A DNA stretch of 64,000 nt from Heterobilharzia americana (GCA_944470555.2 OX104127.1:47420934-47484933), one strand, 5' to 3'; positions 44,630 to 57,295 are shown, counted from the stretch's first letter. Notes: generated by a model not told the origin, from the sequence alone. A program made the numbers and translations.

Positions 44630-44718
44630 AGTTATGAAAAAGACTTTTCGCCTCTTCATAGGCAGACTTAACAGCACCTTCTTGATAGGAATCGAAGGTT
44701 ATTCGAACACGGTAGTAA
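44630..44718 (-). CDS. FLAD1: FAD synthase, exon at end of MPTb-like domain
   Basis: An 89-bp minus-strand exon between acceptor 'aaaatttcccattcatag' and donor 'gtgagt'. One base (T) completes the AG|T Ser codon of the 56535 exon, then 'YYRVRITFDSYQEGAVKSAY' and 'EEAKSLFHN'. Human FLAD1 has 'NYYQVKLTLDSEEEG' at the same place. The end is phase 1, which does not fit the phase-0 start of the 41582 exon. Confidence 0.82.
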
Positions 44719-47459
44719 CTATGAATGGGAAATTTTAAAAACGCAAATAGATATTTCATACAATGCTCTATGTTGCTCACAAGAAATTAAATTCTTTTTG
44801 TTTACTTTCAAAGATTCTGTCACCTAAAACATGAAACAGAAAACTAGGCATCCAGTAGTAAATCGTGAATATATATATGGTGCTGACCATAAGATGAATT
44901 CGTTGATTGGTCAATGGACTACAATCAATTTCATGCTTTCTGGTTCTGAGTGCTGACTAAATCCTAATGACCATTTCGCGATGTGGTCACCAAGGTCACC
45001 ATAGTGCACTTTGATAGATTCCAGTTAGTTGGAAGCAATTGGCAAGAAACCCCGAGCCTTGCTGGAGAGAGCCAACAGGTACGAAATCTAGGTCCAGGGT
45101 CTCTTGCCGATCGCCTCCAACCAACCAACATCTAAAAGGAAGTGGAAAAAGGAAACACATGCCAAAACATTTAGGGAAATTTGAGCATAACTACCGAACT
45201 AACAGAGGAAAATGTATGGGTACGTAGGGATTTAAGAATAATGCTGTCTGTGAATAGACAGGTCGCCAAAACAGCATGTGGGCGTACATTAACAAATAGA
45301 TTCGGTTTAAAATAAAGGTTATATCACATTGTACCCTATAAAAACAGATTCAAATAAAGTATGGTAAGAAAAACCTTTCTATCAGTTGAGGTTTCCATGT
45401 TGCGAAACAGCAGACAATATGAGAAAACAAAACGAAGCGTAGAGCAGTGAAGTGAGTAAAGAAAATGACATGGAAAAATGAATAGTAATAAACAGACGGT
45501 AAATAATGTTTAAAATTTGGAAAATAAAGATGATTTGTGCCACTGATATCAATCTCGATACACATCATACATACATCCCAAGATTCTATACACATCATCC
45601 CCGCATAACACAAACTAGCAGTTAGTATCAAGTCTTCAATCTGGTTACCCTGATGTTGATTCCAACCCACCAATACACCTATCATAGTATTTTCAGGTAT
45701 AACACTGCGGGTCACCTAAATGAGTCATCCGATTAAACGTAGGCTTATAATTTCACCAAGTAATCTAACTAGCTTATGTGGCTAACGTCTTACTTATTAT
45801 GATGATCCAAAATCTAGGCTCAGACCCTAAGACTTTGGTTCACTGGATAAAAAACATTTCGAATACCTTTCTGCATTAATTAGCTACGACCAACTATGTT
45901 AGCATTTGCTGAATTTTTCTCAGGATTGTGTAAACAGATAATCGATTTATCAAAGGAATAAATCAATGGAGACATCTACAATTTTTTTTGCTGTTACGCA
46001 CTTCGGTTTAGTGAAAGTGCAAGTAATCTAGGGTAGAAAAAAACCAACATAATATTCAACTTTTGTGAATAGTCATAACTCGGCTACATCATGCAGTCTG
46101 CACTACAAATCGAATTTACTAAAACAAACTCAGATCACAAAAATTACTTTTATAATATTGTTCATTCATCTGATAAACTAGTGCATATAAAATTTAAATA
46201 ATTAAAAAATTTGTGCATTATTTATATCATAACTATATCCTTAAATTCGCGCTTCAAGTTATCACCATAAAACATTTTGTAAAATTCTTTGAATTTTATT
46301 CGATCAAATCTATCGAAATCTATGAATTTCATAGCAGCCACCCAAACATAATAAATTTATTGCCTCATAACTTCAAGACATGAAACAGATACCAAAGGGT
46401 TTCCGAGTGAGAGAAAATGAAACGCCATTTAAGTCAAGAGAGGAAGAGAGAGCCTATTCTCAGTACTGGTGTTGGATATGGATGTGTCAATTACAACAAA
46501 CGTTAACAGTGAGACTTTTAAGTGTCATACTCCCACTAACCTTGTGTTCAGTCTACACAAAAATGATGAAATAAGAGAACCTAAACAATACATATGACCT
46601 TAACATACGGTGATTCGATTCCCATACTAGAAAAAACTTATGGGAGATAACAGCTTATCAAATTAAAGAGGTTTTCGGAAACTAAAAATTTCAAAACTAG
46701 CTGAAAAAAAGGAAGAAAGGAAATTGTATAAAGTCATGTGCAAAAAGAACTAAGAAAGTATCTGATTCAAAGAAATACCTGTGAAATTGAGATATGGGGG
46801 AAAGTTCTTGAGTTGCATAAAGCTTTACAATCGTATTTTACATTGGAATTTATGTAAGAGTCGCTAAGCCCTTCGGGTTGTCAAACCCAACCAGCTGTTC
46901 TCGTAAGTGGTCAGCTTGGGTCAGGCTCAAACTGAATAATTGACAATAACTATATTTCTTCGATAGACAGTGATTGGCACAGATATATAGATATAGATAT
47001 ATATACCAATCACCATGCGAATTAAGACCACGGTGGTCTGGAATATTTATTTCCAAATACATGTTACAGTATTATCGATGCCCACCAACTGATTTCTCAA
47101 CGGCAAACCAATTTTCAACCTTTCAGTTTTAGAAGTACACTCAAACACGTGGTAGTAGTGAACAGTATTCCTTCAGGAGAAACTACATTACTTGCCACCA
47201 AATGAAAGTTTAGAAGAGATAAATAAACTTTACCAAAGATCAGTTACATTCAAATGTATTTAAATGAGAAAATGGTTATCTGGGCCCCTTGCTCTGTTAT
47301 TTAGAGGCTCAATAAAGGCTTACACAAGAGCAAAAGAAGGCAGATAATGTAGTTTACTCAGTTGATACATAAATTCGAATAGAAATATTAGGCATACAAG
47401 GACCAAGTACATATTTAGGCAGTGTAAAAACATAACTGCCGATAGGTTCACATACCAGT
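44719..47459 (-). other. FLAD1 intron, no feature recognised
   Basis: No coding motif. The 121-codon minus frame 45715-45350 is Met/Cys-rich without domain similarity and is probably chance. A GATATATA-type low-complexity run lies at 46983-47005. Confidence 0.4.
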
Positions 47460-47464
47460 TAGTT

Positions 47465-47605
47465 TTTGAGCCACTTCCATTGTGTGAGGGCTAATAATAA
47501 TACTACTACTATCACCATTACATAACCTTGTAGTTTAGAGTAAGCACAGTCATTTGAATTTTTAACTACACAGCTGAGAATTCAGTGCCTAAGCCACAAC
47601 CTTTA
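47465..47605 (-). repeat. tRNA-like SINE (third type), diverged
   Basis: The minus strand carries 'ggttgtggcttaggcactga' and ends 'ttagccctcacacaatggaa', as at 37490-37615. Confidence 0.4.
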
Positions 47606-47734
47606 ATGTAATTTTATTTGTTAATCTACTTATATCAAAGTAGTATTCATCACAAAGTAGCATCAGTTGGAGAACCAGTGGAAACCTGAGAGCACTTAAT
47701 TAACACAAATAGAAAACTGTAGACCATTGAACTC

Positions 47735-47930
47735 TGACCCAGTGGCAGGATGGCTAACGCATTCGCCAAGAGACCTGAAGGTCCTGAGTTTGATCCACGG
47801 TGGGGTCATGGGTACGAACTACAGAGAAGTCCCACACTAAGACAAAAAGGCTGTTCAGTGCTCCCAGATTTTCACTGGTTCCCCAAGTGATGTCAGTCTG
47901 TGATGAATACTACCTTGAAACAAACGAACT
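47735..47930 (+). mobile_element. Hammerhead SINE (second type)
   Basis: A tRNA-like start 'ggcaggatggctaacgcatt', box B-like 'gagtttgatcc', then 'ggtggggtcatgggtacgaa' and a decayed hammerhead block (47820-47855: 'agtcccacactaagacaaaa'). The end is 'gatgtcagtctgtgatgaat'. Same family as 37060-37400. The core is too altered for activity. Confidence 0.6.
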
Positions 47931-48889
47931 AACCATAAACCTCACACTAAAATCTATTTACTGTCTACTGGAATCTCTGGCTTCGGTTTCGTTTTTTTGT
48001 TCGAAATTCAAATTCATTTGCTTTTTGACAACTACATAACTAAGTCATAAAGTTATTATTACATGAGTGACATACTTCATGTTTCGGCTATACAAATGTC
48101 ATATAACAACAATGCGGCAACACAAGCAACTCTTGAATTATTCTCTTTCTAAATCGTTCACACTTCAAACGACAATCAACTTAAACTGAGGAGAATAGAA
48201 ATATATTTCAGTACCATCCCAGTGCGTTTAGAAAATAGAAACAAGATTTTTCTGTTTTCTGTGTCAACCGCTGTTTTTTCAGCAGAATCACTCGGATTTC
48301 ACTAAAGAATCAAAACATGCGGTGAAATGACTCAATAAATGAACTTCTTCAGAGGTCATTAATTGGGCGAATTTCCATCAGTGTGACCACACTAACAACA
48401 GCGAAAGAAGGACTCAACAACGAAAACACTCATCAATCCACAAGCAACTAGATAAATCAATTCGAAGAAAAATAAACTATCTATTCAAGACTGGTCAGAT
48501 TATGAGTGAAGAATAATGACAAATGGAGACAAATGGTCCAGTCCTACCTAGATCTACAGTCGACTAAGGTGTATACTCAATTGCGACTAGTGGCGTCACT
48601 ACTAGGAACACTATCAGTAAATTTGTCAACGGAATCGCTCAGAAGACTTAAACATCTTGTGGATGGGAGTCAACAATAAGTCAGTTCAGCAAATCAATTC
48701 ATAGAAATAGTGAAAGGCATTATGATAAACAATGATCTTGCTCTTTTCACGTTAGTCGGTTCAGATTTCAATACACAAACAATAAATATCTTTGCCAACA
48801 ATCACCAGAATTTTCAAAAATATGTTAACATTACTGCTTCAAACTGAGTGAAATTAACCATCTCTCAACACGTATTTTCAACCTCGCCT
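47931..48889 (-). other. FLAD1 intron, no feature recognised
   Basis: No coding motif or repeat recognised. Confidence 0.45.
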
Positions 48890-49123
48890 AGTTCACTAGT
48901 TACCACCCAGTACTAAGCCCCGATAAAGAGGGATGCCTGGGTGTAGGGCCAGCAACAATATCCCGTGAAACCAAACCAATCGCTAAAGAAACTTCAAAGC
49001 ACAAACAAAATATAAGGAATCAAAACAAACGTATTCCACGCTGGAATCGGAGACAAAATCACGTGGGTTGGCGAAAGCCTTCGAGACGCCAAATAGGCGG
49101 ATGTCTCTTCTCTCGATGACAGC
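48890..49123 (+). mobile_element. RTE-A 5' end fragment
   Basis: Matches the RTE-A leader and start of the endonuclease ('tcactagttacc', 'aaaccaatcgctaaagaaac', 'aaacgtattccacgctggaa') in the same order as 8850-8610 on the minus strand. It stops at 'tctctcgatgacagc', where the duplicated block A begins. Confidence 0.7.
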
Positions 49124-50565
49124 ATAATCCATTCTGAGCTCATTGTGGAAATCTAAGGGAAAAGTAATGTTTAGAGTGTGAAAAAAAGCAACTAGTCGGA
49201 TCATGATCTGATAATTACAACGAAAAAATTGATTTTCTAGTAATAATGGTAGCCCACAATCGGCTTCTTTAGCGATTGGATTGGTTTCACGGGGTAGGGT
49301 TGCTAGCCCCATGCCCAATCTTCCCTCTTTATCCAGGCTTAAGACCGGCTAGTAACTAGTGAACGCTAGTTAACGGTACGCATCAACATAGAACAGAGCA
49401 TAGAATGGCAGTCAGCTCTCTACCTCAACTTCATCGACTTTGAAAAGACCTTCGACAGCCTCCACCCAGAAGTAATTTGGCAGTTGCTTCAACACTACGG
49501 AGTGCCCACTAATCTTTATCAACCTCATTCAACAGCTATATGAAAACGCCACACACCAAGTGATCCACAATGGAAAGCTCAGTTATGACTTTGAAGTGAA
49601 GACAGGAGTAAGACAAGGCTGCCTTCTATCACCCATGATATTCATGATTGTAGTGGACTGGACTGGTCCATGCAACAAACCGTGAGGAGTGAGAAGAGGG
49701 GGATACGCTGGACCGGGGAAAAGATCCTAGAAGATTTGGATTTCGCCGATGACTCGTGTCTAATGTCGCACAAACTCGAAGATGTACAGGCGAAATCCAA
49801 CAAGTTGACAGAAGAGGCAGAGCAGTGAAGACGGGACTTCAAGTGAACGTAGAGAAGACAGAGGTGGTGAAGATACCCAACCAACAACAAGCACCAATCA
49901 CCACTAACAGGAGAAACCTAAAGGAAGTAGTCTATTTCAGCCACTTAGGCAGCAACGTTTCAACTACAGGTGGCACAGATGAAGACGTCAAGGCCAGGAT
50001 AGGAAAGACAGGCGTTCATTAACCTGAAACCAGTGTGGAGATCTACTGCACTTAGCATAAAGCGTGAACAAGATTAGGATTTTCAACAGTAATTCAATCA
50101 AGTCAGTGCTTCTATATGGTTCAGAGACTTGTCACATTACGATAGGCATTTCCAACAAACTGCAGATATCGACAACTGCCTACACTCGTTACTGAAGATT
50201 AGATGGCCAGAAAGAATAAGCAACAAGGAACTCTGGTTGGCGGCAACCAACCAACCAACAACCCATCACCCAACAAATATGAAGAAGAGAGTGGAGATGG
50301 ATTGGGCATACACTGAGAAGACCGTTCGGGGACATCACGCGTCAGGCCAGGTTCTCGAGTGGACCCCAAATGGGAAACGGCGAGTTGGGTGTCTGAGGCG
50401 AGGGTGACATGGAGGAGATGATATGAGGAAGAAATGAAAGCTTCTGGGCAGTCGTGGAGGAAGGTTAAAAAGATTTCAGAGAACAGAGTGCATTGGAGAC
50501 GTGCTACTGAAGCCCTATGTTCCATGAGGAACACGAGGAACAAATAATAATAATAATACAGGACG
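49124..50565 (+). mobile_element. RTE-A mosaic block, copy A
   Basis: 49124-49375 is RTE-A leader in reverse orientation plus unrelated sequence (minus frame with 'GLATLPRETNPIAKEADCG'). At 49376 it switches to the plus-strand RT: 'LNFIDFEKTFDSLHPEVIW' (motif A), 'GVRQGCLLSPMIFM' (motif B), a motif C region decayed to 'FADDS'-like, then 'MSHYDRHFQQTADIDNC' and the 3' end. It is the reverse complement of 57902-59343 (coordinates sum to 108467) and a direct copy of 62968-64000 and beyond. Confidence 0.85.
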
Positions 50566-51009
50566 TACTTCCATTTCAATGGACAAAATCCAAAAATACG
50601 TACAAACTGCCGTCAGTTCAGCAATCTCCCGACTGATCTCTGAAGAATTGATGTAAAGGTTAGAATCAATAGTCATTAGAATAATGAAAACCAAAATTTC
50701 CATGCGCTATCTCGGCGACATTTCTTGTCATTTTTAGGATAAGCAAATTAAAAATTTGACTTTTGTCAAACAAACCTTTGCAAGTATTCGCTGTACAAAA
50801 AGGGAAGAAGAAAACGACGAAATCAGGTCTCTGGGCACTCATATTAATAGAACGCATGAGAGAACATTAGAAACTCAAGTGAGCAGGAAGGCAACAAACA
50901 CGTAAAATCTTGACATGTAGGAGCAACAACGCAGCCCGATACGCACATATCAAGGCTCATGGCAGCACTCAACAGCTATTTAAATTAGGAGAAAGACGGA
51001 CAGATAGAT
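50566..51009. other. No gene recognised
   Basis: Begins with an (ATA)n run at 50545-50560. No repeat or frame recognised. Confidence 0.45.
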
Positions 51010-53170
51010 AAAATTAACACAGAACCTCGCACAAAAAAGCATCGGCTCAAGTTGCCACACTTCGCAGTAGTACGCAAAGAACAAGTGGGTAGAAAAAGGC
51101 TAATATTAAAGTAGACGAAGATGTGTAACGGAACAAACAATACGAAAATAAAAGTCTGCGTGAATATTCAAGCTTTAGAAGACGTCAAAGGAAATACATC
51201 TGCACCACTGCGACCGATTTGTCATCCATGTCATCAACCACTGATTTCTATCGTCTCAGGAACTCCAACCAGGCAGTCTACATCCCCACATACGGCTCAG
51301 ACCAACAGTGAGATACTCCATCAAATGGAGCAACGCTTCGGTCTGAACCTCCTGAACACTTCCAACCTAATCCAGCTTCCCCTAACACTGCACGTTGAGG
51401 TAGGCGGTGGCTCGCCATGCACAGTACGTGTTCAAGCCATCTCACCTAATGAAGGTTCACAACCCCGTCAATCCAACCTGCCTGTATCCTTCGCCTGATT
51501 TCAACATTGCTCACATGGTGATCCCACCATACACGAGCAATGCTACAAAGACATTCGTAATCAAAACCCTGTAGTCGCTTCGTGTCTTCTACCTTTAACG
51601 ACTATGTCTCAGCCGTACAATAGGACAGAACAAACTGCAGTGCAGCATACTCGTCCTTTAAAAGGTAATCAGATATCTGACCGGTAGACGCCAGAGATGA
51701 CACAAGTTGGAAAATGCCAAACGGGCTTTTTGTATCTGAGATGAGATTTCATCAGCAACCATCTCGTTTCGTGAGCTGATGCAACTCCCCAAGTAAGTGA
51801 AGTGGTCGACGCATCCTATCACTTCACTCCCTATCATTAAACTCCGAGTGGCTACAGACCAGTTATGAAGCATCATCCTACATTTGACAGATGCCAAACA
51901 TACTCAGATGTCTACTCAACGCGTTCAGAAGACCCTGCATTTTGTCACCGTCTTCACCTGCCAGGACAATATCATCTGCATACTCCCAGTCAACCAGATG
52001 ACCTTCAAGGAAACCAACCCCTGGGAAGTCGGAAGTACCTAAGGTTATGTCCGTTAGTACATTTATAACAAAGCTGAACAGGAACGATGACAGTGAGCAT
52101 CGCTGCCGAACACCACTAGTTGTCGTCACTTCAGATGATAACTCATAATCCAATACACGGTCACATGATTCTGTGTAAAGAGCCACGATCAGCGTTACAT
52201 ACTTGCTCGGTACTCCTTTCACCATCAGACAATGCCACAACACGTTTGGATCGCAAGAGTCGTGTGGAAAAAATGAAATGCACTCAGCAACCACATGCTC
52301 TTTCGTGCATTAGGCATTAAGTCACACCTGTTGCGTAACACCTGATGATAATACCTGGCTGCTCAAACCTCGGTAGGTGAAGCGGTTTGAAGTCAGATTA
52401 CTACATTTATGAGCCACAACTCCACAAACATACAGGAAGGAGAGCTAGCATGTCGCACATAACTTACACTGGACCTGACACACGACTATAAGACCATGTG
52501 CTACCCTATCACCCTTGGCAAATCTGGTAACAGAGTTGCATACCGACTTCAAGTTTAGAAATATAGTAAGTATCGACCACCGGCCAGTATACCTGTGTTC
52601 CATAACCTGACCAAGAGTGAAAAATTGAACGAAGCACCCTCGCCTATGTCTTAAACCTATCTGTGTTTTTTAGTGTGCTACGCTCCAGCTCCACTTAGGC
52701 GTCCGATAATTATGAATCATTGATCCTGGACACAATACTAGTCAAACTGGTCACAAGAAAACTTCTCTCCTTTCTTATACACTACTTTAATTAATGAAGT
52801 AGATCAATCTGACACCACCACCAGTGATTCCCTTATACGACTTAGTATCCCTGTTACTCTACTCGATAATTCACTACCTCCATCCTCATAAACTTCCTGC
52901 AACAAACCGTCAAGCACTACTGCTTTGCATTGTTTCAGGTTTTTAGCAGCCTTCTCAATTTCCAGGAGGGTTGGAAGACCTCGTGTACGTCCCATTCAAT
53001 TTCGAGCTGGATGGTCAGCAAGTGAAGCTTTGATTTGGGCTAGTTGAACTGTCCTTCAAAGTGTCTTGCCCAACGTTCTAGTAATCTGTCTTCACAGGTT
53101 ATCAGGGCACCATACTTTCCAGTGATGGTTTCACTCGCCACCGTCTTCAGACTAGTATCCTAGGGTGTGG
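51010..53170 (-). mobile_element. RTE-B, long decayed copy
   Basis: Minus-strand pieces in order. 52995-52804 'LPTLLEIEKAAKNLKQCKAV' (RT fingers); 52294-51878 with 'VKGVPSKYVTLIVALYTES', 'GVRQRCSLSSFLFSF' (motif B, QGC changed to QRC) and 'EYADDIVLAGEDGDKM' (motif C intact); 51897-51658 'CVDHFTYLGSCISSRNEM'; 3' region down to 51010 with the terminal 'gtgtggcaacttgagcc'. Motif A is lost where a SINE (52335-52435) and unrelated sequence interrupt. The plus frame 51121-51498 is its shadow. Confidence 0.8.
52335..52435 (-). repeat. tRNA-like SINE (third type) inside RTE-B
   Basis: The minus strand shows 'ttcaaaccgcttcacctacc' then 'gaggtttgagcagccaggta'. Matches 21727-21885. Confidence 0.5.
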
Positions 53171-54639
53171 CCTGTCACACACAGATTTTTGAAGGTTATC
53201 GAACTGAAATTTCATTGTGCTAACGCCGGACAAGAAAAACCTATGCCAACGGAATGCCACAAGGCATGGAGGAGTTCGCTAATGTTTGGGGTCGGCATTT
53301 CCTACTCCCTATTACTATTCGGAAGGTAGCATCAGGATGGTACCACTGATCAACCATGAGAAACACCTTGCTGTTGTCACACTCCGTCTAGTCACTAGTA
53401 GACCTTTGTTTGCAGGGCTGCGCCACACGATCGCTGTTTACATTACGATAGTGGCTTTTCGCCTTACCACACACAATCCAACAGACATTTCTGGACTGGT
53501 TGGAACTCAAGGAAAAGGCGTTCCAGCCAGTGTAGCTCGTTGGGTCATTGAGATAAGCAAACCCGATCACCATGTAAACATAATAGCTACGGGTCAGGAG
53601 AGGAAAATCAACTTTACAAAGTGTTCCGAGTCAATGGATATTCAATCAACTTCACCAATAAATGCCTATCAACAGGACATACGTCAGGACGATAACCTCA
53701 AAACACAAAACGAATCACTTTGCCACTTATCAAAGATATCTCAACTAACTAATTTCATTCATTAGATATCAAACTAATAGAATCCCTGCAGAATATCTTA
53801 TGCAAGCTGAAGACAAAACGAGTATTTTCTACATAATCGGTTGTGAAGACTCAACATTACTATTCTGGTCAATTTAGTTATCGAATACCTCGAAGAATCC
53901 AACAGCATCAACTAGCAGTCAAACGACATGATATATCATCATTCATATTAATGTATACAGACCAGCACAACCACAGCTTCCGTTGGGACAATGTGGAAAT
54001 ACTACAACATCTAAAGTGAAAAACTGCAAGAGTATTCCCGGAAGCATTGTACTCCAAAATTGAAATAGCTAATGAAACTTCTTTGTATCAAGTGGAAAGG
54101 CAAATTTTCATAAAATCAAGAAGTCTAATTGGTTTATTTCAGTTACTGTTTTTAGTGTGGCCTTTAAAGTCACTCAAACAAATGACAATCAATGGGCACG
54201 TGAACAGCGACCCAATTTACAGACTACTACGAAGAGGTCAACAAATTGAAAGTTAATCAAGCAAACCAACAATTGAATGTAGGTCAGTCGCATAGGTCAA
54301 ATGGTCACAATAGTCACCATTTTATGCGTAACAATGATACTATATGTTAGGCAATTTTGTTTAAAACGTATCTTATTTTATACCAATATAAAAACTAAAT
54401 AACCAACGTTAGGAGACTTAAGTGTTACACTTGTTCGAATCTAGAAATAGTGTCATGCTTAACATGAACACTTTTGCCAAACTGAAGGTGTAGCTGTGAG
54501 AAGCCCTTGAATTCTCTTTTAGCAGATATTTATATATCGCATGTTGAAAAGTTATCTGAGGATTTAATTGAACTTTTATTTTATAGATTTTTGGAAAATA
54601 TCTTAATCATAAGTGATCTATGCTGTGCTACTTCAGTCT
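53171..54639. other. Mostly unassigned; contains an unidentified 159-codon frame
   Basis: The plus frame 53286-53765 encodes 159 residues with 'VARWVIEISKPDHHVNIIAT' and no domain I recognise. It directly follows the RTE-B remnant and may be repeat-derived. Nothing else recognised. Confidence 0.3.
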
Positions 54640-55730
54640 GAATCGAATGATCGAAGTACAGAATAGCATATCTTTGACACGTGTAGAATAGAACCATAAC
54701 TGTTTCTTTCTTAGACGTCTTGATCAATCGACGGCAGGATGGATCGACAGAACGATCTGTTTACAGAAAAACTTAGGGAAGATAGTATTTAAATTATCAC
54801 AGTTTCTATCTGGTCTAGTAAAAACGGGGTTTAGTTAGGTGTTTTATTTGATCGAATTCAACGAATGCACATACTCAGTACGTTGGAAGAAGAGACAAGA
54901 TCATTGACGGAGACATTGTTCGAGACTAACCGCCCAACAAAATTTACCAATCCACATAAAGTGGATAGAACATTGAGAAACACTGTCTAACTGTGCTTAA
55001 AAAAAGTGCATTATCAAGCTACTATACACTAGTGATACGAATAGCATGATAGTCAAACATATTATGCAGCTAAGATTCGGATAATTGAAAGTTCGAAGCC
55101 CTTGGAATGGGTGAAAGATGAAGTCACATCTCACTGTATACATAGGGAGGATTCATCGATCATTGGAAATAGGGACAACAGAACATATTCCAAAGTGGCT
55201 TTAGAAACAAATAGAGTCATCTGACCAAATTGATGGTAGAAACAAACATGCGAGTGCCTCAATGGCTAAACATATTATTGAAACGAGACATAAAATAGAT
55301 TTACAAACGTCCCTTAAGTCTATCTATAAAACCTGTTGGGGATGTATTTTAAAATTTCTTGAGGCACCAGTCATTAGAATGTTTAAGCCACCTTTATGCG
55401 TTCAAAAATAATTCCTCATAACATTAAACTTTCCATGGTATATTCGGCTTTGAACCCAAGGATAATGTTCTATTGCTTTTTTTGTTGTTGTCCTCTTATT
55501 TATTTTCATTGTTATTTTGATCTTCAATATAGTCTTCTCATTTGACCGATATTCATTTCCCTACCCCTTAACTCTGAAATTTTCAATATAACAGCCAAAT
55601 AACGAGTGTGTGATCTGATTGTTCGAAATGTATTGCGTAAATACACCATGCGATTCAGATAAATTACGTCTTTTTATTGTTTTATCAAAATCCTCAACAC
55701 TTTCAAAATGTTAAAGACTGGTCATTCTGT
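54640..55730 (+). pseudogene. Penelope-like element, RT C-terminus to 3' region, decayed
   Basis: The plus strand gives, across frames, 'RQDGSTERSVYRK' (54735), 'KRGLVRCF' (54825), 'HISLYTYIGRIHR' (GIY-YIG, near 55125), 'EHIPKWL', 'ASMAKHIIETRHKIDLQTS' and 'LCVQK', then the tail with 'CVI.LFEMYCVN'. Same lineage as 1100-2085 and 22790-23470. Many stops. It lies within FLAD1 intron 44719-56534. Confidence 0.75.
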
Positions 55731-56534
55731 TTTCCAAGTGCACTAAGCATATATATATATATATCAAAGATAAACAAATTAGAATTCCAGATGAACTACT
55801 ACAAGATATTTGATCATTGTTACCGGCATATATTTTCCCACTGACAAGAATCATGTTTCCACAATCCCTACATCCAAATAAACAACGTCAAAATATATCT
55901 CCCAAACTCAGTACTTTATTATCTAATTTTCTTTCTGTTGTATAACTAGGCAAATTAGTAGTAATAAACTCCTCTTATTGCATGTAGCACTGAAGAAATA
56001 CGAAGCCAGATGCTTAGGCGTAAAACAGTTTATAAACATCCAGACCATAGTCACTAAAAATTCCCGGAAAAAGTTTGATTTTGAAACAAACTCGCGAAAA
56101 TAACTTCTTGGAAGTAACCTACTGGAGAATGGAGTGATTTATAATAACTGAAGAAAGTGTATGTCAAATGATTGTGTTATGGAGATGTTAATAAAGCTGT
56201 GCGTATGTACATTAACTAGAAATTTCAAATTATTACAACATTCAGCTAAATATTAAAACAAAACCATAGTGATACAAAAGCTATGAGAGGCATAGGATGA
56301 ATTAATTGGAAGATCATGAATTCCCTTTAATACCATAACATGAACATTCCACTGATAGACTAAGATTATTGACTAAAAATAACCTGTTAACGGAGCGATA
56401 ACATGTTTTAAGATGGCTGAATTAAGTCAGTTAAAAACTAAAAGTGGCTCTTCCCACTCAAAACAACTAACAACAAACTTCTCAAATATACGTATAGGCT
56501 TAAACAGTATCAAGACAAAAGTAGATAGAATTAC
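55731..56534 (-). other. FLAD1 intron, no feature recognised
   Basis: Starts with a (TA)n microsatellite at 55747-55764; nothing else recognised. Confidence 0.45.
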
Positions 56535-56730
56535 CTGTTATGATGAAATGCCGGATATGATCCAATACTAACTAAACTTCCATATTTTTCCGCCAGTTCA
56601 GATAAACATTTAGCTATTTTTGTTTTATCAGCAGTTAGATGTAATGAACGATGAAAAATGTTTGCACTTGGATCTTGAATTTGGTCCTGTAATGAAGGCA
56701 TACATATATCCGTGAGTGCATTAAATGACA
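56535..56730 (-). CDS. FLAD1: FAD synthase, exon in MPTb-like domain
   Basis: A 196-bp minus-strand exon between acceptor 'atattttatttcag' and donor 'gtaatt'. After two bases it reads 'SFNALTDICMPSLQDQIQD', 'FHRSLHLTADKTKIAKCLSE' and 'LAEKYGSLVSIGSYPAFHHN'. Human FLAD1 has '[20 protein letters not shown]' and 'LGLGSYPDW..NYY' at this point. It ends with AG, which pairs with T of the 44718 exon. Upstream exons (the GGIGPTHDD part) were not found to the right in this window. The 11.8-kb intron that follows contains RTE and PLE copies. Confidence 0.85.
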
Positions 56731-57192
56731 CTGAAATAAAATATAAAATATGGTAGCATTCATGTCAGTAGTATACAAACTACACTAACAGTCAAACGAG
56801 TAAAAGTAAGAGCATCTAGTACGAGGTATATTTTAGCTGTTTAAAAAAAAATAATACAATCATTTTTTCAATCTGTAATTCTCCAGTGATCTATGCACTT
56901 ATAAGTATTCTCATATTCATTGACAAAAAGGATTGGTTATAAAAAATGTAAACAAAATACATATCGATCATTAATGTTTGTGTTGATTATGAATCAGTAA
57001 ATTATTTGAGGTTATTATCATAAAGTGGTGTAAACAACTTTCTGACAACTGTACTGACCAACTATTGAACAATCGTCTAATAGAAAGTATTGTACGGCAG
57101 AATATTTTCCTTTCCGACAAACTGTGAAAAATACTCACAAACGGAAAACATGGATCTTAAATAAGTACTTTCGGTGGCTTCATTTCATTTAC

Positions 57193-57295
57193 CTTTAAAA
57201 GCACTTTACTCAATACTTGTTTGGTAGCATCATTGTATAGCTGAACAGAAGAGCTTCTGAATGACGCCTCATGGATTTCTGCATGACTTACAGTT
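57193..57295 (-). CDS. Candidate exon of unknown gene
   Basis: Minus-strand acceptor 'tactgattatttcag' and donor 'gtaaat' enclose 103 bp with one open frame, 'VSHAEIHEASFRSSSVQLYN' then 'DATKQVLSKVLLK'. It ends in phase 0, so it cannot join directly to the FLAD1 exon at 56730, which needs one base. I do not recognise the peptide. Confidence 0.25.

Noticed and set aside
51121..51498. 125-codon plus-strand protein
   Set aside because: Shadow of the RTE-B 3' region on the minus strand.
52340..52375. Hammerhead starting at 'ctgatga' (also 21760)
   Set aside because: No GAAA strand follows; the sequence is the conserved end of the third SINE type.
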